A stretch of DNA of 64,000 bases from Burkholderia anthina (GCF_902498995.1 NZ_CABVLY010000007.1:1-64000); one strand, 5' to 3'. Shown: positions 33,996 through 43,726, numbered from the stretch's first letter. Numbers and translations: made by a program. The notes: generated by a model not told the origin, from the letters alone.

Positions 33996-35795
33996 TCAGG
34001 CGACCTTGAACTGCCCGACCGTCGACGCGAGCGCGTTCGCCTGCGTCTGCAACGCGGTCGCGGCCGCGGTCGACTGCTCGACGAGCGCCGCGTTCTGCTG
34101 CACCATTTCGTCGAGCTGCGTGACCGCGCGATTCACTTCCTGAATGCCGCGCGTCTGTTCGTTCGCCGCGTGCGTGATCTCGGAGATGATCGTCGTCACG
34201 TTCGTGACGTTCGACACGATCTCGCGCATCGTGTCGCCGGCCTGGCGCACCTGCCCCGACCCGGCCGACACGCTCGCGACCGTCGATTCGACCAGCACCT
34301 TCACCTCGCGCGCGGCCTGCGCGCTGCGCTGCGCGAGGCTGCGCACCTCCTGCGCGACCACCGCGAACCCGCGCCCCTGCTCGCCCGCGCGTGCGGCCTC
34401 GACGGCCGCGTTCAACGCGAGAATGTTGGTCTGGAACGCGATCCCGTCGATCACGCCGATGATGTCGCCGATCCGGCCCGACGCTTCCTCGATCTTCTCC
34501 ATCGTCGCGACGACGTCCGACACGACCACGCCGCCGTGCGACGCGATCCGCGACGCGGCCGCCGCGCGCTCGTCCGCCTGGCCGGCGGCAGCCGCCGACT
34601 GGCCGACGGTCGCGGTGATTTCCTCCATCGACGCGGCCGTTTCCTCCAGGCTCGCCGCCGCCGATTCGGTGCGCGACGACAAATCCTGGTTGCCGGCCGC
34701 GATTTCGTTCGCGGCCGTACGCACCGACTCGCTCGCATCGCGAATCTGGCGCATCACGTCGTGCAGCTTGTCCACGAAACTGTTGAACGAGCGCGCGATG
34801 TCGGCCACCTCGTCGCGGCCTTCGGCCGGCAGGCGCTGCGTGAGGTCGCCCGTGCCCGAGCCGATCGATGCCATCGCCTGACGCACCTGCGACAGGCGGC
34901 GGAACGCGGTCGTGGTGATCGCGCCGACGATCAGCGACGCGACGCCGACGATCACCAGCAGCGTGATCAGCGAGGCGGTCAGCAGCGAGCGCATCCCGGC
35001 CGTCGCTTCGGATTTGTCCAGCAGCACCAGCGCATACCAGTCGGTGCCCGGCACGGCCTGCGCGCGCACCAGCTTCGCGTCGCCGCCGACGTGCACGTCG
35101 ACCGGTGCGCTCGCGCCGGCGAGCGCCGCCGCGCTGATCGCGCCGAGATCGGGCGACACGTCCGTGACCGGCTTCAGCGTGAGCTTCGCGTCGGGATGCG
35201 CGACGATGTGGCCGCTGCTGTCGATCAACATCCCGAAGCTCGCGGGTGTCGGGCGGATCGACTTCACGTTCGCGATCACGCTGTCCATCGCGACGTCGGC
35301 CGCGACGACGCCCTTCAGCCCGCCGTCGCGCAGGATCGGCACCGCGAACGTGACGACCAGGTTGCCGGTGCCCGCGTCGATGTACGGCGGCGTGACGACC
35401 GGCTTGCCGGCCTGCGCGGCCTGCTTGTACCACGGGCGGCTGGTCGGATCGTAGTCGGACCCGATGCCGGCCGGATCGGAGAAATGGAACGCCTTGTCCG
35501 CGTAGCCGACGTAGACGTTGGTGAAGCCGCCGGCCTCGGCCATCTGCTTGAAGACCGGCACCGGATCGGGCGACAGCGCGGCGTCCTGCAGCGACGCGAT
35601 CATCCGGCTCCGGGTCGCGACCCAGTCGCCGATGCCGACCACGTGGCCGCTGGCGACGGACGTGAGGTTGCGGTCGATCGCGTCGTCGTTGTACGCGCGC
35701 GCGATGAAGTAATTGATCAGTGTGGTGGCGACGAGTGCGAATACGACGATGGCAACGCACGCGGCGAGGATACGGGTCCGGATGGACGAGAACAT
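33996..35795 (-). CDS. Methyl-accepting chemotaxis protein with dCache sensor
   Basis: A 599-residue chemoreceptor from ATG 35795 (an upstream start would only add a non-membrane tail). Membrane segment 1 ([19 protein letters not shown]) is followed by a periplasmic dCache_1 domain of about 260 residues (with [23 protein letters not shown]), a second membrane segment near 290-310, a HAMP domain and the signalling domain. The hairpin tip reads [40 protein letters not shown] in substance. dCache receptors often bind amino acids. It has no che gene nearby. Confidence 0.92.
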   Translation of the reverse strand: MFSSIRTRILAACVAIVVFALVATTLINYFIARAYNDDAIDRNLTSVASGHVVGIGDWVATRSRMIASLQDAALSPDPVPVFKQMAEAGGFTNVYVGYADKAFHFSDPAGIGSDYDPTSRPWYKQAAQAGKPVVTPPYIDAGTGNLVVTFAVPILRDGGLKGVVAADVAMDSVIANVKSIRPTPASFGMLIDSSGHIVAHPDAKLTLKPVTDVSPDLGAISAAALAGASAPVDVHVGGDAKLVRAQAVPGTDWYALVLLDKSEATAGMRSLLTASLITLLVIVGVASLIVGAITTTAFRRLSQVRQAMASIGSGTGDLTQRLPAEGRDEVADIARSFNSFVDKLHDVMRQIRDASESVRTAANEIAAGNQDLSSRTESAAASLEETAASMEEITATVGQSAAAAGQADERAAAASRIASHGGVVVSDVVATMEKIEEASGRIGDIIGVIDGIAFQTNILALNAAVEAARAGEQGRGFAVVAQEVRSLAQRSAQAAREVKVLVESTVASVSAGSGQVRQAGDTMREIVSNVTNVTTIISEITHAANEQTRGIQEVNRAVTQLDEMVQQNAALVEQSTAAATALQTQANALASTVGQFKVA

Positions 35796-35990
35796 GGCAA
35801 CGACTCGGTAAGGGAGCGCGAACGCCCGGTGGACGAATTCCACCGGGTATACGGCATTCGCGCCGCTTACTTGAGGCTGTCGTGACAATTTGGCAATCGT
35901 CTGACGAAAATCGCTGATGACTGTCAGTCCGCTGTCAGGACGATTGCGCAGACGCCGCGGGGGGGCGGGCGGGCCCGCGGCGCCCGTCTT

Positions 35991-36245
35991 TCACAGCCGG
36001 CGGCTCGTCGCCTGATCCGGCTCGCGGTGCGGCGTACCGGCCGGCGTATCGCGTTCGAGCTCGTCCTGCCTGCGCATCCGTTCGCGCAGGTGGCGAATCG
36101 CGAACACATGGATGTAGTCATGCACGCGCGCGCCGGACGACAGCGCACGCACTTCGTCGTCGAGCATCGTACGCAACTGGTCGGCGCCGATTGCGCGCTG
36201 TTCGGCGACTTCCTTGAGTGAATCGAGCAAATTGTCCTGTGACAT
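35991..36245 (-). CDS. DUF3562-family small protein
   Basis: An 84-residue protein. ADQLRTMLDDEVRALSSGARVHDYIHVFAIRHLRERM fits the DUF3562 family, found in short Burkholderia proteins of unknown role. The chosen start MSQDNLLDSLKEVAEQ has GGAGC before it. The tail is charged and disordered. It is divergent from the next small gene by about 590 bases. Confidence 0.75.
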   Translation of the reverse strand: MSQDNLLDSLKEVAEQRAIGADQLRTMLDDEVRALSSGARVHDYIHVFAIRHLRERMRRQDELERDTPAGTPHREPDQATSRRL

Positions 36246-36831
36246 CGACGAGCTCCTGACGGTCGAGAAACGAAAAGATGACGCTATCGAAAGTTTGGAG
36301 ACTGAACTGCCGTCCGGCGTGCGATGCGCCGAAACGTGTTTGCGCTCGATCAACGGTACGTTGCATACCGTCGCGCCGATCCGCCGAAGGACCGGTGCGC
36401 GCACAGCGCCCGCCGGGCAGATCGCCCGCGAACCACTGGAAGCATTGCCGCGCCCCCCGGAGGCGCGGCATCGCCGATCGGGCGGGAGATGGAACCCCGC
36501 GCGACGTCGATGCAGAGAGGAACTTAGTCCGGTCGAAAACCTGCGTCAAGCGCCGGCCGCGGTCACGATTCGTCAGTCGAAATGCACCGGATCGGGGCGC
36601 CGGGTGCCGTGTGCGGCGGCGCCGAACCGCGGCGGCGCCGCAGATCGTCCGCTTCGCGTGTCAGCGGATTCCGATAGGTCGCGCGCAATGCCTGACAACG
36701 ACTTCAGCCCCCGCCGATTGGCAACGCCCGCCGCCGGGCCGATACTGACGTCATGAACTGAACGTTCATACCGGGTCATCGCTCAGCCGGCCGTCGAGCC
36801 GGCACGCGGGGTCCGGCGCAGGAGACCAACC
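36246..36831. other. Intergenic region without a recognised gene
   Basis: Open frames here lack codon bias and family resemblance. A small palindrome, TGAACGTTCA, is near 36758, about 70 bases before the gene at 36832, and could be part of its promoter. Confidence 0.35.
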
Positions 36832-37242
36832 ATGGCACCTTGTCACTTCCGGGCCCGGGACGGACAGCGGCGCACACATGTGCACGCCGTTCCCGCGCCG
36901 CAGGCCGGCATCCGCCCGCCCGCGGATCTGGACGCGCTGCTCGCGCTCGCGCGCGAGTCGGGTTTGCTCGTCATGCTCGACGGGCAGATCGGCCGCGAAA
37001 AATACCAGAGCGTCGCGGGGTCCGTGCTCGCGCTGCAGCGGTTCGCCGCCGCGCTGTGCGCACGCGCCGATGCCGATGCACCGGTCGTTCCGGGCACGCG
37101 CCGCAAGACGCGCCCCGGCTGGTCGCGGCTGCGCAATCGCACGCCCGGCACACGAGGACGATTGCATGGCGCGCATCGCCGCGCACGCGTATGCCGCGGC
37201 GCCCGCCATCGGCATGACCTGCGCGCGCTTCGCATCACGTAA
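36832..37242 (+). CDS. Small protein of unknown function, possibly frameshifted at the end
   Basis: The start follows AGGAGACC. The middle part, PPADLDALLALARESGLLVMLDGQIGREKYQSVAGSVLALQRF, has high GC3 and looks like a true domain that recurs in short Burkholderia proteins. The last about 45 codons are Arg-rich and less convincing. In the +2 frame, a better tail appears (MARIAAHAYAAAPAIGMTCA, stop at 37258), so a frameshift near 37100-37150 is possible. Confidence 0.5.
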   Translation: MAPCHFRARDGQRRTHVHAVPAPQAGIRPPADLDALLALARESGLLVMLDGQIGREKYQSVAGSVLALQRFAAALCARADADAPVVPGTRRKTRPGWSRLRNRTPGTRGRLHGAHRRARVCRGARHRHDLRALRIT

Positions 37243-37846
37243 CGGCCTGGAAACCTGACGCTTGCACCTGATGCCTGCACGCACGAACGCAGCCCGCGCG
37301 GTACGAGGCCGCATCGCGACTGCGTCGTCACGCCGGCAGCGAGCGCCGAGCGCAGGGTGCGCACGACAGCGCATCGCATGCCGCCATCCACACCGATCCG
37401 CAACCGCGCGATCGCGTGCCGTGACGTGTCGTTACGTGTCATTACGCGCCGTTCCGCACGGCGACATCGACGAAGCACGTTCCTGCGAGGAAAGCTGTGC
37501 GACGGGGCCGGGGAAGCGGACGGGGTGATCGACACCCCGCCCGTCGCCCAAGGCAGCAGCCTGCTGCCTACCCTCGTGCCAGAGAGTTCTGGATCGGATC
37601 GCGCCATGCGATGCATGGCACAACTCCGGAAAATGATCGGCGCGAAACCGCGCCGGCCGCGCGTTCGAGCGCGGACTTCGACAGCACGCGTCAACGCGTC
37701 GCGCCACCGATGTCGCCGTCCGCGCGCATCGTACACGGACGAACCCTCTTCCACGTGCGACATTGCGTGAATGTCTCACGCGACATTCACGCCATTTCTG
37801 ATGCAGGTCAACGAATCTTCGCTTCGCTTGTGCTCTGCCGCGATAT
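37243..37846. other. Intergenic region with an inverted repeat
   Basis: I see no convincing gene in this stretch of about 600 bases. An inverted repeat, GCGTGAATGT-N8-ACATTCACGC at 37765-37792, is 55 bases beyond the stop codon of the universal stress gene on the minus strand. It has no T tract, so it may be a weak terminator or a protein-binding site. Confidence 0.4.
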
Positions 37847-38782
37847 TCATGCGGCACCGCGCACGAGCAGCACCGGCACCTGCGCGAGATGGGCGACGCG
37901 GCGCGCGACGCTGCCGATCAGCCATGCGGCGATACCGCGCCGGCCATGCGTGCCGACCACCAGCAGTTCCGCATGCCAGTGCACCGCGTCGCGCATCAGC
38001 GCATGCGCGACGTCGTCGCTGGTCGGACGGGTTTCGACGATGCCGCGCTTGGTCGGGTTCCCGGTGGCATGGAACACCGGGCCGATGCGCGCGAGCGCAT
38101 CCTCGCCCTCCGCGCGATACGCATCCTCCAGCGCACGTACCGGCACGATATCGGTCAGACGAACCGCGCGATCGACGACATAGGCCGCGTACAGCAGCGT
38201 CGTCGGCGCCGCGAAGCCGAGCCCCACATGAACCGCGTGCAACGACGGCTCGCTGCCGTCGACCGCGAACATCAAGCGCTGCAGCGGCCCGTCCGACGGC
38301 CGTGCGTAGTCGGCCGGCACGATCAGCAACGCGCAGTGCGCGCGCGTGGCGAGCGTGTCGGACATCGCGCCTTCGACGAGCCGCAACAGCCCGTGATGCG
38401 GATTCGCGCCGACCACGAGCACGTCGGCTTGCCACGTCGACGTGTCGTTCGCGAGCGCATTGGCTACCGTGCCGCCCGTGACCGACGTATCGATGATCGT
38501 CTGCTCGAGTTCCACGCCGGCGCCGGCGAACATCGCAGCCGTGCGCTCGAGCACCGCCTGCGCTTCGCGCACCATGTCCTCGCGCGCCGACGTCAGCAGC
38601 GCGTCGATGCGCGGGATGTCGGGCAGCACGAGACGCGGATTGTCGATTGCGCAGACGATGCGCACCCGCATGCCGGGACGCAGCAGCGTGCTCACATAGC
38701 GCGCGGCGGACAGCGACTCCGGCGTCGGATCGACGGCCAGCGCGATCCGGGCGAGCGGCGGGATGGACCGGGTGGATTGCAT
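37847..38782 (-). CDS. Tandem universal stress protein
   Basis: A 311-residue protein with two Usp domains (about 12-150 and 160-310). The second keeps the ATP-binding motif GTHGRRGIAAWLIGSVARRV (G-x2-G-x9-G-S); the first has VGANPHHGLLRLVEGAMSD, a variant. The start follows AAGGAGG-like sequence. Tandem Usp proteins are linked with survival under oxygen limitation in Burkholderia. An FNR-type box at 38950-38963 lies 168 bases upstream. Confidence 0.88.
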   Translation of the reverse strand: MQSTRSIPPLARIALAVDPTPESLSAARYVSTLLRPGMRVRIVCAIDNPRLVLPDIPRIDALLTSAREDMVREAQAVLERTAAMFAGAGVELEQTIIDTSVTGGTVANALANDTSTWQADVLVVGANPHHGLLRLVEGAMSDTLATRAHCALLIVPADYARPSDGPLQRLMFAVDGSEPSLHAVHVGLGFAAPTTLLYAAYVVDRAVRLTDIVPVRALEDAYRAEGEDALARIGPVFHATGNPTKRGIVETRPTSDDVAHALMRDAVHWHAELLVVGTHGRRGIAAWLIGSVARRVAHLAQVPVLLVRGAA

Positions 38783-38949
38783 GGCGAAAGCCTCCTTGCG
38801 GGTGCATCGTCTTGAAACGACGCCCGGAGCTTCGCGCGGAAGCGGCACGCGGCGGCTGGACGGCCGGCGCGGTCGCTGGAATCGGCGGATGGTCACGCGA
38901 AGCGCGGACAAGCAATTCAAACAGCATATGACGCCCGGGCCGCGCGTGC

Positions 38950-38963
38950 ATGATCGCGATCAA
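38950..38963. promoter_or_regulatory. FNR/ANR-type box upstream of the tandem Usp gene
   Basis: ATGATCGCGATCAA differs from TTGAT-N4-ATCAA at one base. It lies between the Usp gene start (38782) and the end of the permease gene, so it can only serve the Usp gene. A FNR protein with a matching recognition helix is encoded at 59295. Confidence 0.5.
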
Positions 38964-39034
38964 CGCACGTGCGGCCCGCGCTGCGCCGCGCGCACATTTC
39001 GGGGGCGCGGCACAGCGCCCGTCGCCCGGTTCGG

Positions 39035-40417
39035 TTACGACTTCGTCGAAACCGGCGTCGCCGGGCGGTTCGCGTAGAACACCGCGTACGCGATGCCCAG
39101 CAGCACGATCCACACGGGGCCGATCACGAGCGCGACGCGCGTATCCGGCGAGAACGCCATCAGCACGACGACCAGCGCGAGGAACGCCAGCGCGACGAAC
39201 GAGCCGAGCGGATAGAACGGCACGCGGATCGGCAGGCGCGCGATCCTGTCGGCCGACAGCGTGCGGCGAAAGCGCATCTGTGCGACCAGGATCACGCACC
39301 ACGTCCAGATCGCGCCGAACGTCGACACCGACGTCAGCCACACGAACACGTGCTGCGGTGCGAGATAGTTCAGCAGCACGCCGATCAGCAGCAGCGCGAC
39401 CGACACGAGCACGCCGTACACCGGCACGCCGTTGCGGTTCACGCGGCCAAGCCTGGCCGGCGCCTGGCCCTGCTGCGCGAGGTTGTAGAGCATCCGCGCG
39501 GTGCTGAACAGGCCGCTGTTGCACGACGACAGCGCCGCCGTCAACACGACGAAGTTGATGATGCCCGCGGCGGCCGGGATCCCGAGCCGCGAGAACGTCA
39601 TCACGAACGGGCTGCCCTGCGTGCCGATCTGGTCCCACGGATACAGCGACATGATCACGAATAGTGCGCCGATGTAGAAGATCAGCACGCGCCAGAACAC
39701 CGAGTTGACGGCCTTCGTCAGCGACTTCTCAGGGTTGCGTGCCTCGCCGGCCGTGAGGCCGAGCATTTCGACGCCGAGATACGCGAACATCACGATCGGC
39801 AGCGCGCCGATCACGCCGTCGATGCCGTGCGGCATGAAGCCGCCGTGCGCCCACAGGTTCGAGATGCCGGTCGCGACGCCGCCGTTACCGAAGCCGAACG
39901 CGATCATCAGGCCGCCGCCGATGATCATCAGTACGATCGTGACGATCTTGATCAGCGCGAACCAGAACTCGAATTCGCCGTACAGCTTGACCGCGATGAA
40001 GTTCACCGCGCCCATCGCGGTGAGCGCCGCGAGCGCCCAGATCCAGTTCGGCACGCCGGGGACCCACATGTGCATGTAGACGCCGACCGCGGTGATTTCC
40101 GCCATGCAGGTGACGATCCACACGAACCAGTAGGTCCAGCCCGTCAGGTAGCCCGCGAGCGGGCCGAGGTAGTCGCGTGCATAGCGGCTGAATGCGCCGG
40201 CGACCGGATTGGTGATCGCCATTTCGCCGAGCGCGCGCATGATCAGGAAAATCACGATGCCGCCCAGCAGGTAGGTCAGCAGGATGGCCGGGCCAGCCGT
40301 GCGGATCGCGGTGGCCGAGCCGAGGAACAGGCCGACGCCGATGGTGGCGCCGAGCGCCATCAGGTTGATGTGCCGCTCTTCCAGAGCGCGGTGCAGTTGG
40401 TCTTCCGGTTGTGTCAA
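39035..40417 (-). CDS. Amino acid permease (APC family)
   Basis: A 460-residue permease with 12 membrane segments. It has the conserved start (HRALEERHINLMALGATIGVGLFLGSATAI), the APC motif LTYLLGGIVIFLIMRALGEM and FWFALIKIVTI. It is closest in style to ProY and related proline- or histidine-type permeases of the AAT subfamily. It is a proton-coupled importer; the amino acid cannot be told. Inverted repeats at 40522-40609 upstream may be its operator. Confidence 0.87.
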   Translation of the reverse strand: MTQPEDQLHRALEERHINLMALGATIGVGLFLGSATAIRTAGPAILLTYLLGGIVIFLIMRALGEMAITNPVAGAFSRYARDYLGPLAGYLTGWTYWFVWIVTCMAEITAVGVYMHMWVPGVPNWIWALAALTAMGAVNFIAVKLYGEFEFWFALIKIVTIVLMIIGGGLMIAFGFGNGGVATGISNLWAHGGFMPHGIDGVIGALPIVMFAYLGVEMLGLTAGEARNPEKSLTKAVNSVFWRVLIFYIGALFVIMSLYPWDQIGTQGSPFVMTFSRLGIPAAAGIINFVVLTAALSSCNSGLFSTARMLYNLAQQGQAPARLGRVNRNGVPVYGVLVSVALLLIGVLLNYLAPQHVFVWLTSVSTFGAIWTWCVILVAQMRFRRTLSADRIARLPIRVPFYPLGSFVALAFLALVVVLMAFSPDTRVALVIGPVWIVLLGIAYAVFYANRPATPVSTKS

Positions 40418-40847
40418 GTCCGTCTCCTGGCAGCCGCGAACCGGCCGCCGTCATTGTCGATGTCAATGCGCGACCGTTCATGCCGATACCGGCAAACCGA
40501 AAACGAAAAATCCCCGCGGCTGTTTTCCAGATGGAAACGATGCGGATACTGCGTCACTCCGATTGGAATCGCCGAAGATTATCGGCATTTTCCGGAACAA
40601 TCCGGAAAACGGATCGGGCCTTTCACGGAATACGCCCGTGCGGCCCGCGCGACGCGGCTGTGCGCGTAGCGGGCGGCAACGGGATCAATCGCGTTCGGCG
40701 CGAACGGACTCGCGTCGATTGTGCGCAATCAAGCGCATGCAATATGCAGGCAGGATTATATGGATAATCAGACGCTTCGTGCCAGCCGATTTTCGTAGTG
40801 ATCGGAGCGCGTGAAATCGGGGGATGAAATGCGAATCGGCGCGCGTT
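40418..40847. other. Intergenic region upstream of the permease
   Basis: No gene is visible. It carries two inverted repeats: TTTCCA-GA-TGGAAA at 40524-40537 and TTTTCCGGA-ACAA-TCCGGAAAA at 40588-40609. They share the TTTTCC...GGAAA pattern and may bind one regulator. The region between 40680 and 40847 contains the end of the downstream fusion gene's transcript. Confidence 0.45.
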
Positions 40848-41876
40848 TTATTTGGACAACGTCGCCCGCACCGTATATTCGCCTTCGAGCGCGGCGCCGT
40901 GGTCCGGCCGCACGAAATACCGCGACGCATCGAGATCGGCCGGCAGCGGCTCGACCGGATAGCCGTGCTTCTCCCATGCATCGAGCCCGCCCTTCAGCGC
41001 CCTGATGTTGTGGATCATCTTCTTGCGCTGCATCTTCGCGATCAGGCGCTTGGCCGTTGCCTCGTTCGGGCACACGCAGTACACGACGATCGGCCGCTTC
41101 AGCATCTCGGGATCGAGCAGGTCCGGCGAATCGAGATCGACCGGCACCGCGCCGGAGATCCTGAACGGCTCGCGCTCGCGCACCGCACGCGGACGCGCAT
41201 CGAAGATCAGCGGCGGTTCGTTCGACGTCATCATCTCGACCAGCTGCGGCGGCGAGATCCGCACCTGCGCCAGATAACGGCGGAATTGCAGGCGGCGCAC
41301 CCAGCGGTACAGCAGGAACGTGATGAAGATCGCGAGGAAGGCGTCGAGGATCGTGCCGCCGCTCGCGCGCACCCACAGCACGAACTGCACGATCTGGTCG
41401 TGCACGGCCGCGCCGCCGACGAGCCACACCGCGGCCCACAACGACGCACCGGCCAGATCCCAGAACAGGAATACGCCGACGCCGATCGCGGTCGTGCCGA
41501 GCAACGGCGCCGACACGAGCCCGAGGCCCGGCAGGAATTTGGACAGGAGGAGCAGCGGCGCACCGTATCTTTCGAATACGTTACGCGCGAAGCGCAGCGT
41601 CGTGTCCAGCGACAGCGAGAAGCGCACGAGCCCGTTCAGCAGACGACGGCCGCGCGTGCGGCCCATGAAGAACCACAGCGAATCGGCGAGCATCGTCGCG
41701 CCGATCGCCGCCGCGAACATGCTCGCCCAGGACGCCTGCCCCATCGCCGCCATCGTGCCGCCGAGAATCAGCATCGGCACGGCCGGCACCGGCACGCCGA
41801 GCTGCGTGATCAGCACGCTCGCGAACACGGCCCATGGGCCGAGCGACGAGGGAATCGCGATGGGAAAGTGCCACAC
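40848..41876 (-). CDS. DedA-rhodanese fusion membrane protein
   Basis: A 342-residue protein. Residues about 1-215 are a DedA/SNARE-associated domain (FLPGLGLVSAPLLG, a typical FxPGxR-like re-entrant motif, here FLPGLG) with several membrane segments. Residues about 225-330 form a rhodanese domain with Cys in VVYCVCPNEATAKR and GGLDAWEKHGYPVEPL. DedA proteins move or flip undecaprenyl-phosphate or phospholipids and keep proton balance; rhodaneses carry sulphur. The fusion occurs in several proteobacteria with unknown role. Confidence 0.88.
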   Translation of the reverse strand: MWHFPIAIPSSLGPWAVFASVLITQLGVPVPAVPMLILGGTMAAMGQASWASMFAAAIGATMLADSLWFFMGRTRGRRLLNGLVRFSLSLDTTLRFARNVFERYGAPLLLLSKFLPGLGLVSAPLLGTTAIGVGVFLFWDLAGASLWAAVWLVGGAAVHDQIVQFVLWVRASGGTILDAFLAIFITFLLYRWVRRLQFRRYLAQVRISPPQLVEMMTSNEPPLIFDARPRAVREREPFRISGAVPVDLDSPDLLDPEMLKRPIVVYCVCPNEATAKRLIAKMQRKKMIHNIRALKGGLDAWEKHGYPVEPLPADLDASRYFVRPDHGAALEGEYTVRATLSK

Positions 41877-42084
41877 GGCGGCGCTCCTGGAAGACTGGCG
41901 AACCGTGCGGCGGGGGCGGCCGCCGATACGGCTGGCAGCGGTCGCCGCGGCACGCCCGCAGCCAACCCTGCATCACGGGCATTCTAAACGGGTTTGACCA
42001 ATACCGCGCGGAACGGCCGCGTTCGACCGCGGCCGCCGGAGCCGCCAGAGCGGTCGGCGGTCGGTACGATCGTCGCGGGCGCAC

Positions 42085-42591
42085 TTACGCGTCGGAACGC
42101 GGCGCGAGCCGCGCGACGTATTCGGCGTACTCGGGAAAGGCGGCGCTCAGCGCCGCCGCGTCCGCGAGCTCGAATTCCGCAAATTCGAAGCCCGGCGCCA
42201 CCGTGCAGCCGACGAGCGCGACGTGCCCGGACGACGCGCAGCGCGCGCCGAACCAGCGCCCGGCCGGCACGACGGCCTGGAACACGGTGCCCGGATGCGT
42301 GAGCGGATTGCCGAGCCGGTGGATCGTCAGCCCGTCCCGTTCGTCGAGCACCCACACTTCGAGCGGATCGCCCGCGTAGAAATGCCAGACCTCGTCGGAA
42401 CGGATCCGGTGCCACGACGAATACGCGCCGTCACACAGCAGGTAGTAGATCGCGGTGGACGCCGCGCGCGGCGCACCGTCGGCCGGGCGCACGACCGAAT
42501 CGGTCGCGCGGTAGGTTTCCCTGAAATAGCCGCCTTCCGGATGCGGCTGCAGGTTGAACTGGTGAATCAGGTCGGCGGCGGAAATCGGCAT
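42085..42591 (-). CDS. Cupin-fold DUF985-family protein
   Basis: A 168-residue protein with the family signature NLQPHPEGGYFRETYR at the N-terminus, HRIRSDEVWHFYAGDPLEV in the core, and a VAPGFEFAEFEL strand near the end. It matches cupin_5. Members may bind sugars or metals, but no reaction is established. It starts 30 bases after a strong hairpin (42618-42674) that would lie in its 5' untranslated region. Confidence 0.87.
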   Translation of the reverse strand: MPISAADLIHQFNLQPHPEGGYFRETYRATDSVVRPADGAPRAASTAIYYLLCDGAYSSWHRIRSDEVWHFYAGDPLEVWVLDERDGLTIHRLGNPLTHPGTVFQAVVPAGRWFGARCASSGHVALVGCTVAPGFEFAEFELADAAALSAAFPEYAEYVARLAPRSDA

Positions 42592-42933
42592 GGCGAATGA
42601 CGTGGACGAAGGATGGAAGCGGTATGCGATTCACGGGCCGATCGACGATGCGGGGCCGTGAGTCGCATACCGCTGCGCCGGTCGCCGCGGCCATGCACGC
42701 GGCAACCGGATCGCGCGCGCAATGCAGCGCACGACGATGGAAGCGAACCCGGGTCGATGCTGCCAGAAGGACGGGGCGTGACGCAACCGGCCGTGCCACG
42801 CGACGGATAGGCCGGCCTGCGCATCCGCGCTGCGACGACCAGCGCGCGCGACACGCGCTCGCGCGGGCAGCCGCGACCTGCTCACGACAGCCCTGCCCGT
42901 CACCGCGCCTGCGTCAGTCCCGCCCGTCGACCG
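42592..42933. other. Intergenic region with a long hairpin
   Basis: No gene is seen. The notable element is an inverted repeat with 19-base arms at 42618-42636 and 42656-42674, described separately. Confidence 0.45.
42618..42674. promoter_or_regulatory. Strong stem-loop before the cupin gene
   Basis: The left arm begins AGCGGTATGCGATTCACGG and the right arm CCGTGAGTCGCATACCGCT; they pair over 19 bases with one T-C or G-U type mismatch and a 19-base loop. It sits 27-83 bases upstream of the cupin start and far beyond the Usp stop. There is no T tract. It may act as a transcript-level element or a large operator. Confidence 0.55.
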
Positions 42934-43407
42934 TCATGCGGTCGCTGCCGCTGCCGCCGCCTCGCCGTACCGCACCAGCAGCACGGGCCGATCGGCCGCG
43001 CGCAGCAGCGATTCCGCGACGCTGCCGAGCAGCAGCCGGCGCAGGCCGTGGCGACCGCTCGTCCCCATCACGATCAGATCGGCGCCGGCCTCGGCGGCCG
43101 TGCGCATCAATACCGCGGCAACGTCCTCGCCGTATGCATCGAGTGCGCGCACGGTGCCGGGTACATGCTGCTGCGCGAGCGCCGCTCTCGCCTCGTCGAG
43201 CACCGGCGTCGCCGCATCGGATGCCGCCGCATCGCCGTCGCGTTCGGCCGCAAAGCCCGCGTCGACGTCGACGAGCTGCGGCCGGTGCTCGACGACGTAC
43301 GCGCACGTGACTTCGCCGCCGGATGCCGCCGCGATCCGGATCGCCTCGTTCAGCGCGAGACGCGCGCTCGGGCTACCGTCGAGCCCGACGAAAATCCGCT
43401 TGTACAT
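42934..43407 (-). CDS. Universal stress protein
   Basis: A 157-residue single-domain UspA protein, start after GGAGGGCGG. The C-terminal ATP-binding motif is intact (VMGTSGRHGLRRLLLGSVAESLLR), and the N-terminus has IFVGLDGSPSARLALNEA. It is divergent from the NarL-type kinase gene. A perfect FNR-type box lies 117 bases upstream, so induction at low oxygen is likely. Confidence 0.9.
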   Translation of the reverse strand: MYKRIFVGLDGSPSARLALNEAIRIAAASGGEVTCAYVVEHRPQLVDVDAGFAAERDGDAAASDAATPVLDEARAALAQQHVPGTVRALDAYGEDVAAVLMRTAAEAGADLIVMGTSGRHGLRRLLLGSVAESLLRAADRPVLLVRYGEAAAAAATA

Positions 43408-43726
43408 GGTCCGCCCTCCGACCGGGCCTGCGTTGCGCTTCGCGCCACGGCGGCCCGTCACCGCGAGCCGGCCCGATGCCGGCTCGCCTGCCGAACAGTC
43501 TGCCCCACGTGCCGACGCGCCGGTTGATACGCGTCAAGCGCGGCCGGTACGCGCGCTGCAACGCCCGGTCATCGTCTTTTTAGCTGACCCCTATTACAAA
43601 AAGCGTGTAAACCGCGCACAATTTCATCTCGAAAATAGACGCCGCACGTGGCCGGTGCGAGTTTTTCCCGGTTTTGCCGCGCCGCCTGCGTGCCACAGGC
43701 GGCCCCGACACCAGAATGGCCATCGA
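43408..43726. other. Divergent promoter region
   Basis: It holds the FNR-type box at 43524-43537 and an imperfect repeat, TTACA-N7-TGTAA, at 43594-43610 in a more AT-rich stretch upstream of the kinase gene. No gene is seen. Confidence 0.45.
43524..43537. promoter_or_regulatory. FNR/ANR-type box in the Usp/kinase divergent promoter
   Basis: TTGATACGCGTCAA matches TTGAT-N4-(A/G)TCAA at every position. It is 117 bases before the Usp start and 190 before the kinase start; the Usp gene is the more likely target. Confidence 0.6.

Noticed and set aside
36214-36756. Plus-strand frame overlapping the DUF3562 gene
   Set aside because: Its start is inside the opposite gene and the product is Arg/Pro-rich without similarity.
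37262-37857. Several short frames in the gap before the tandem Usp gene
   Set aside because: No ribosome site, poor bias and no known family.
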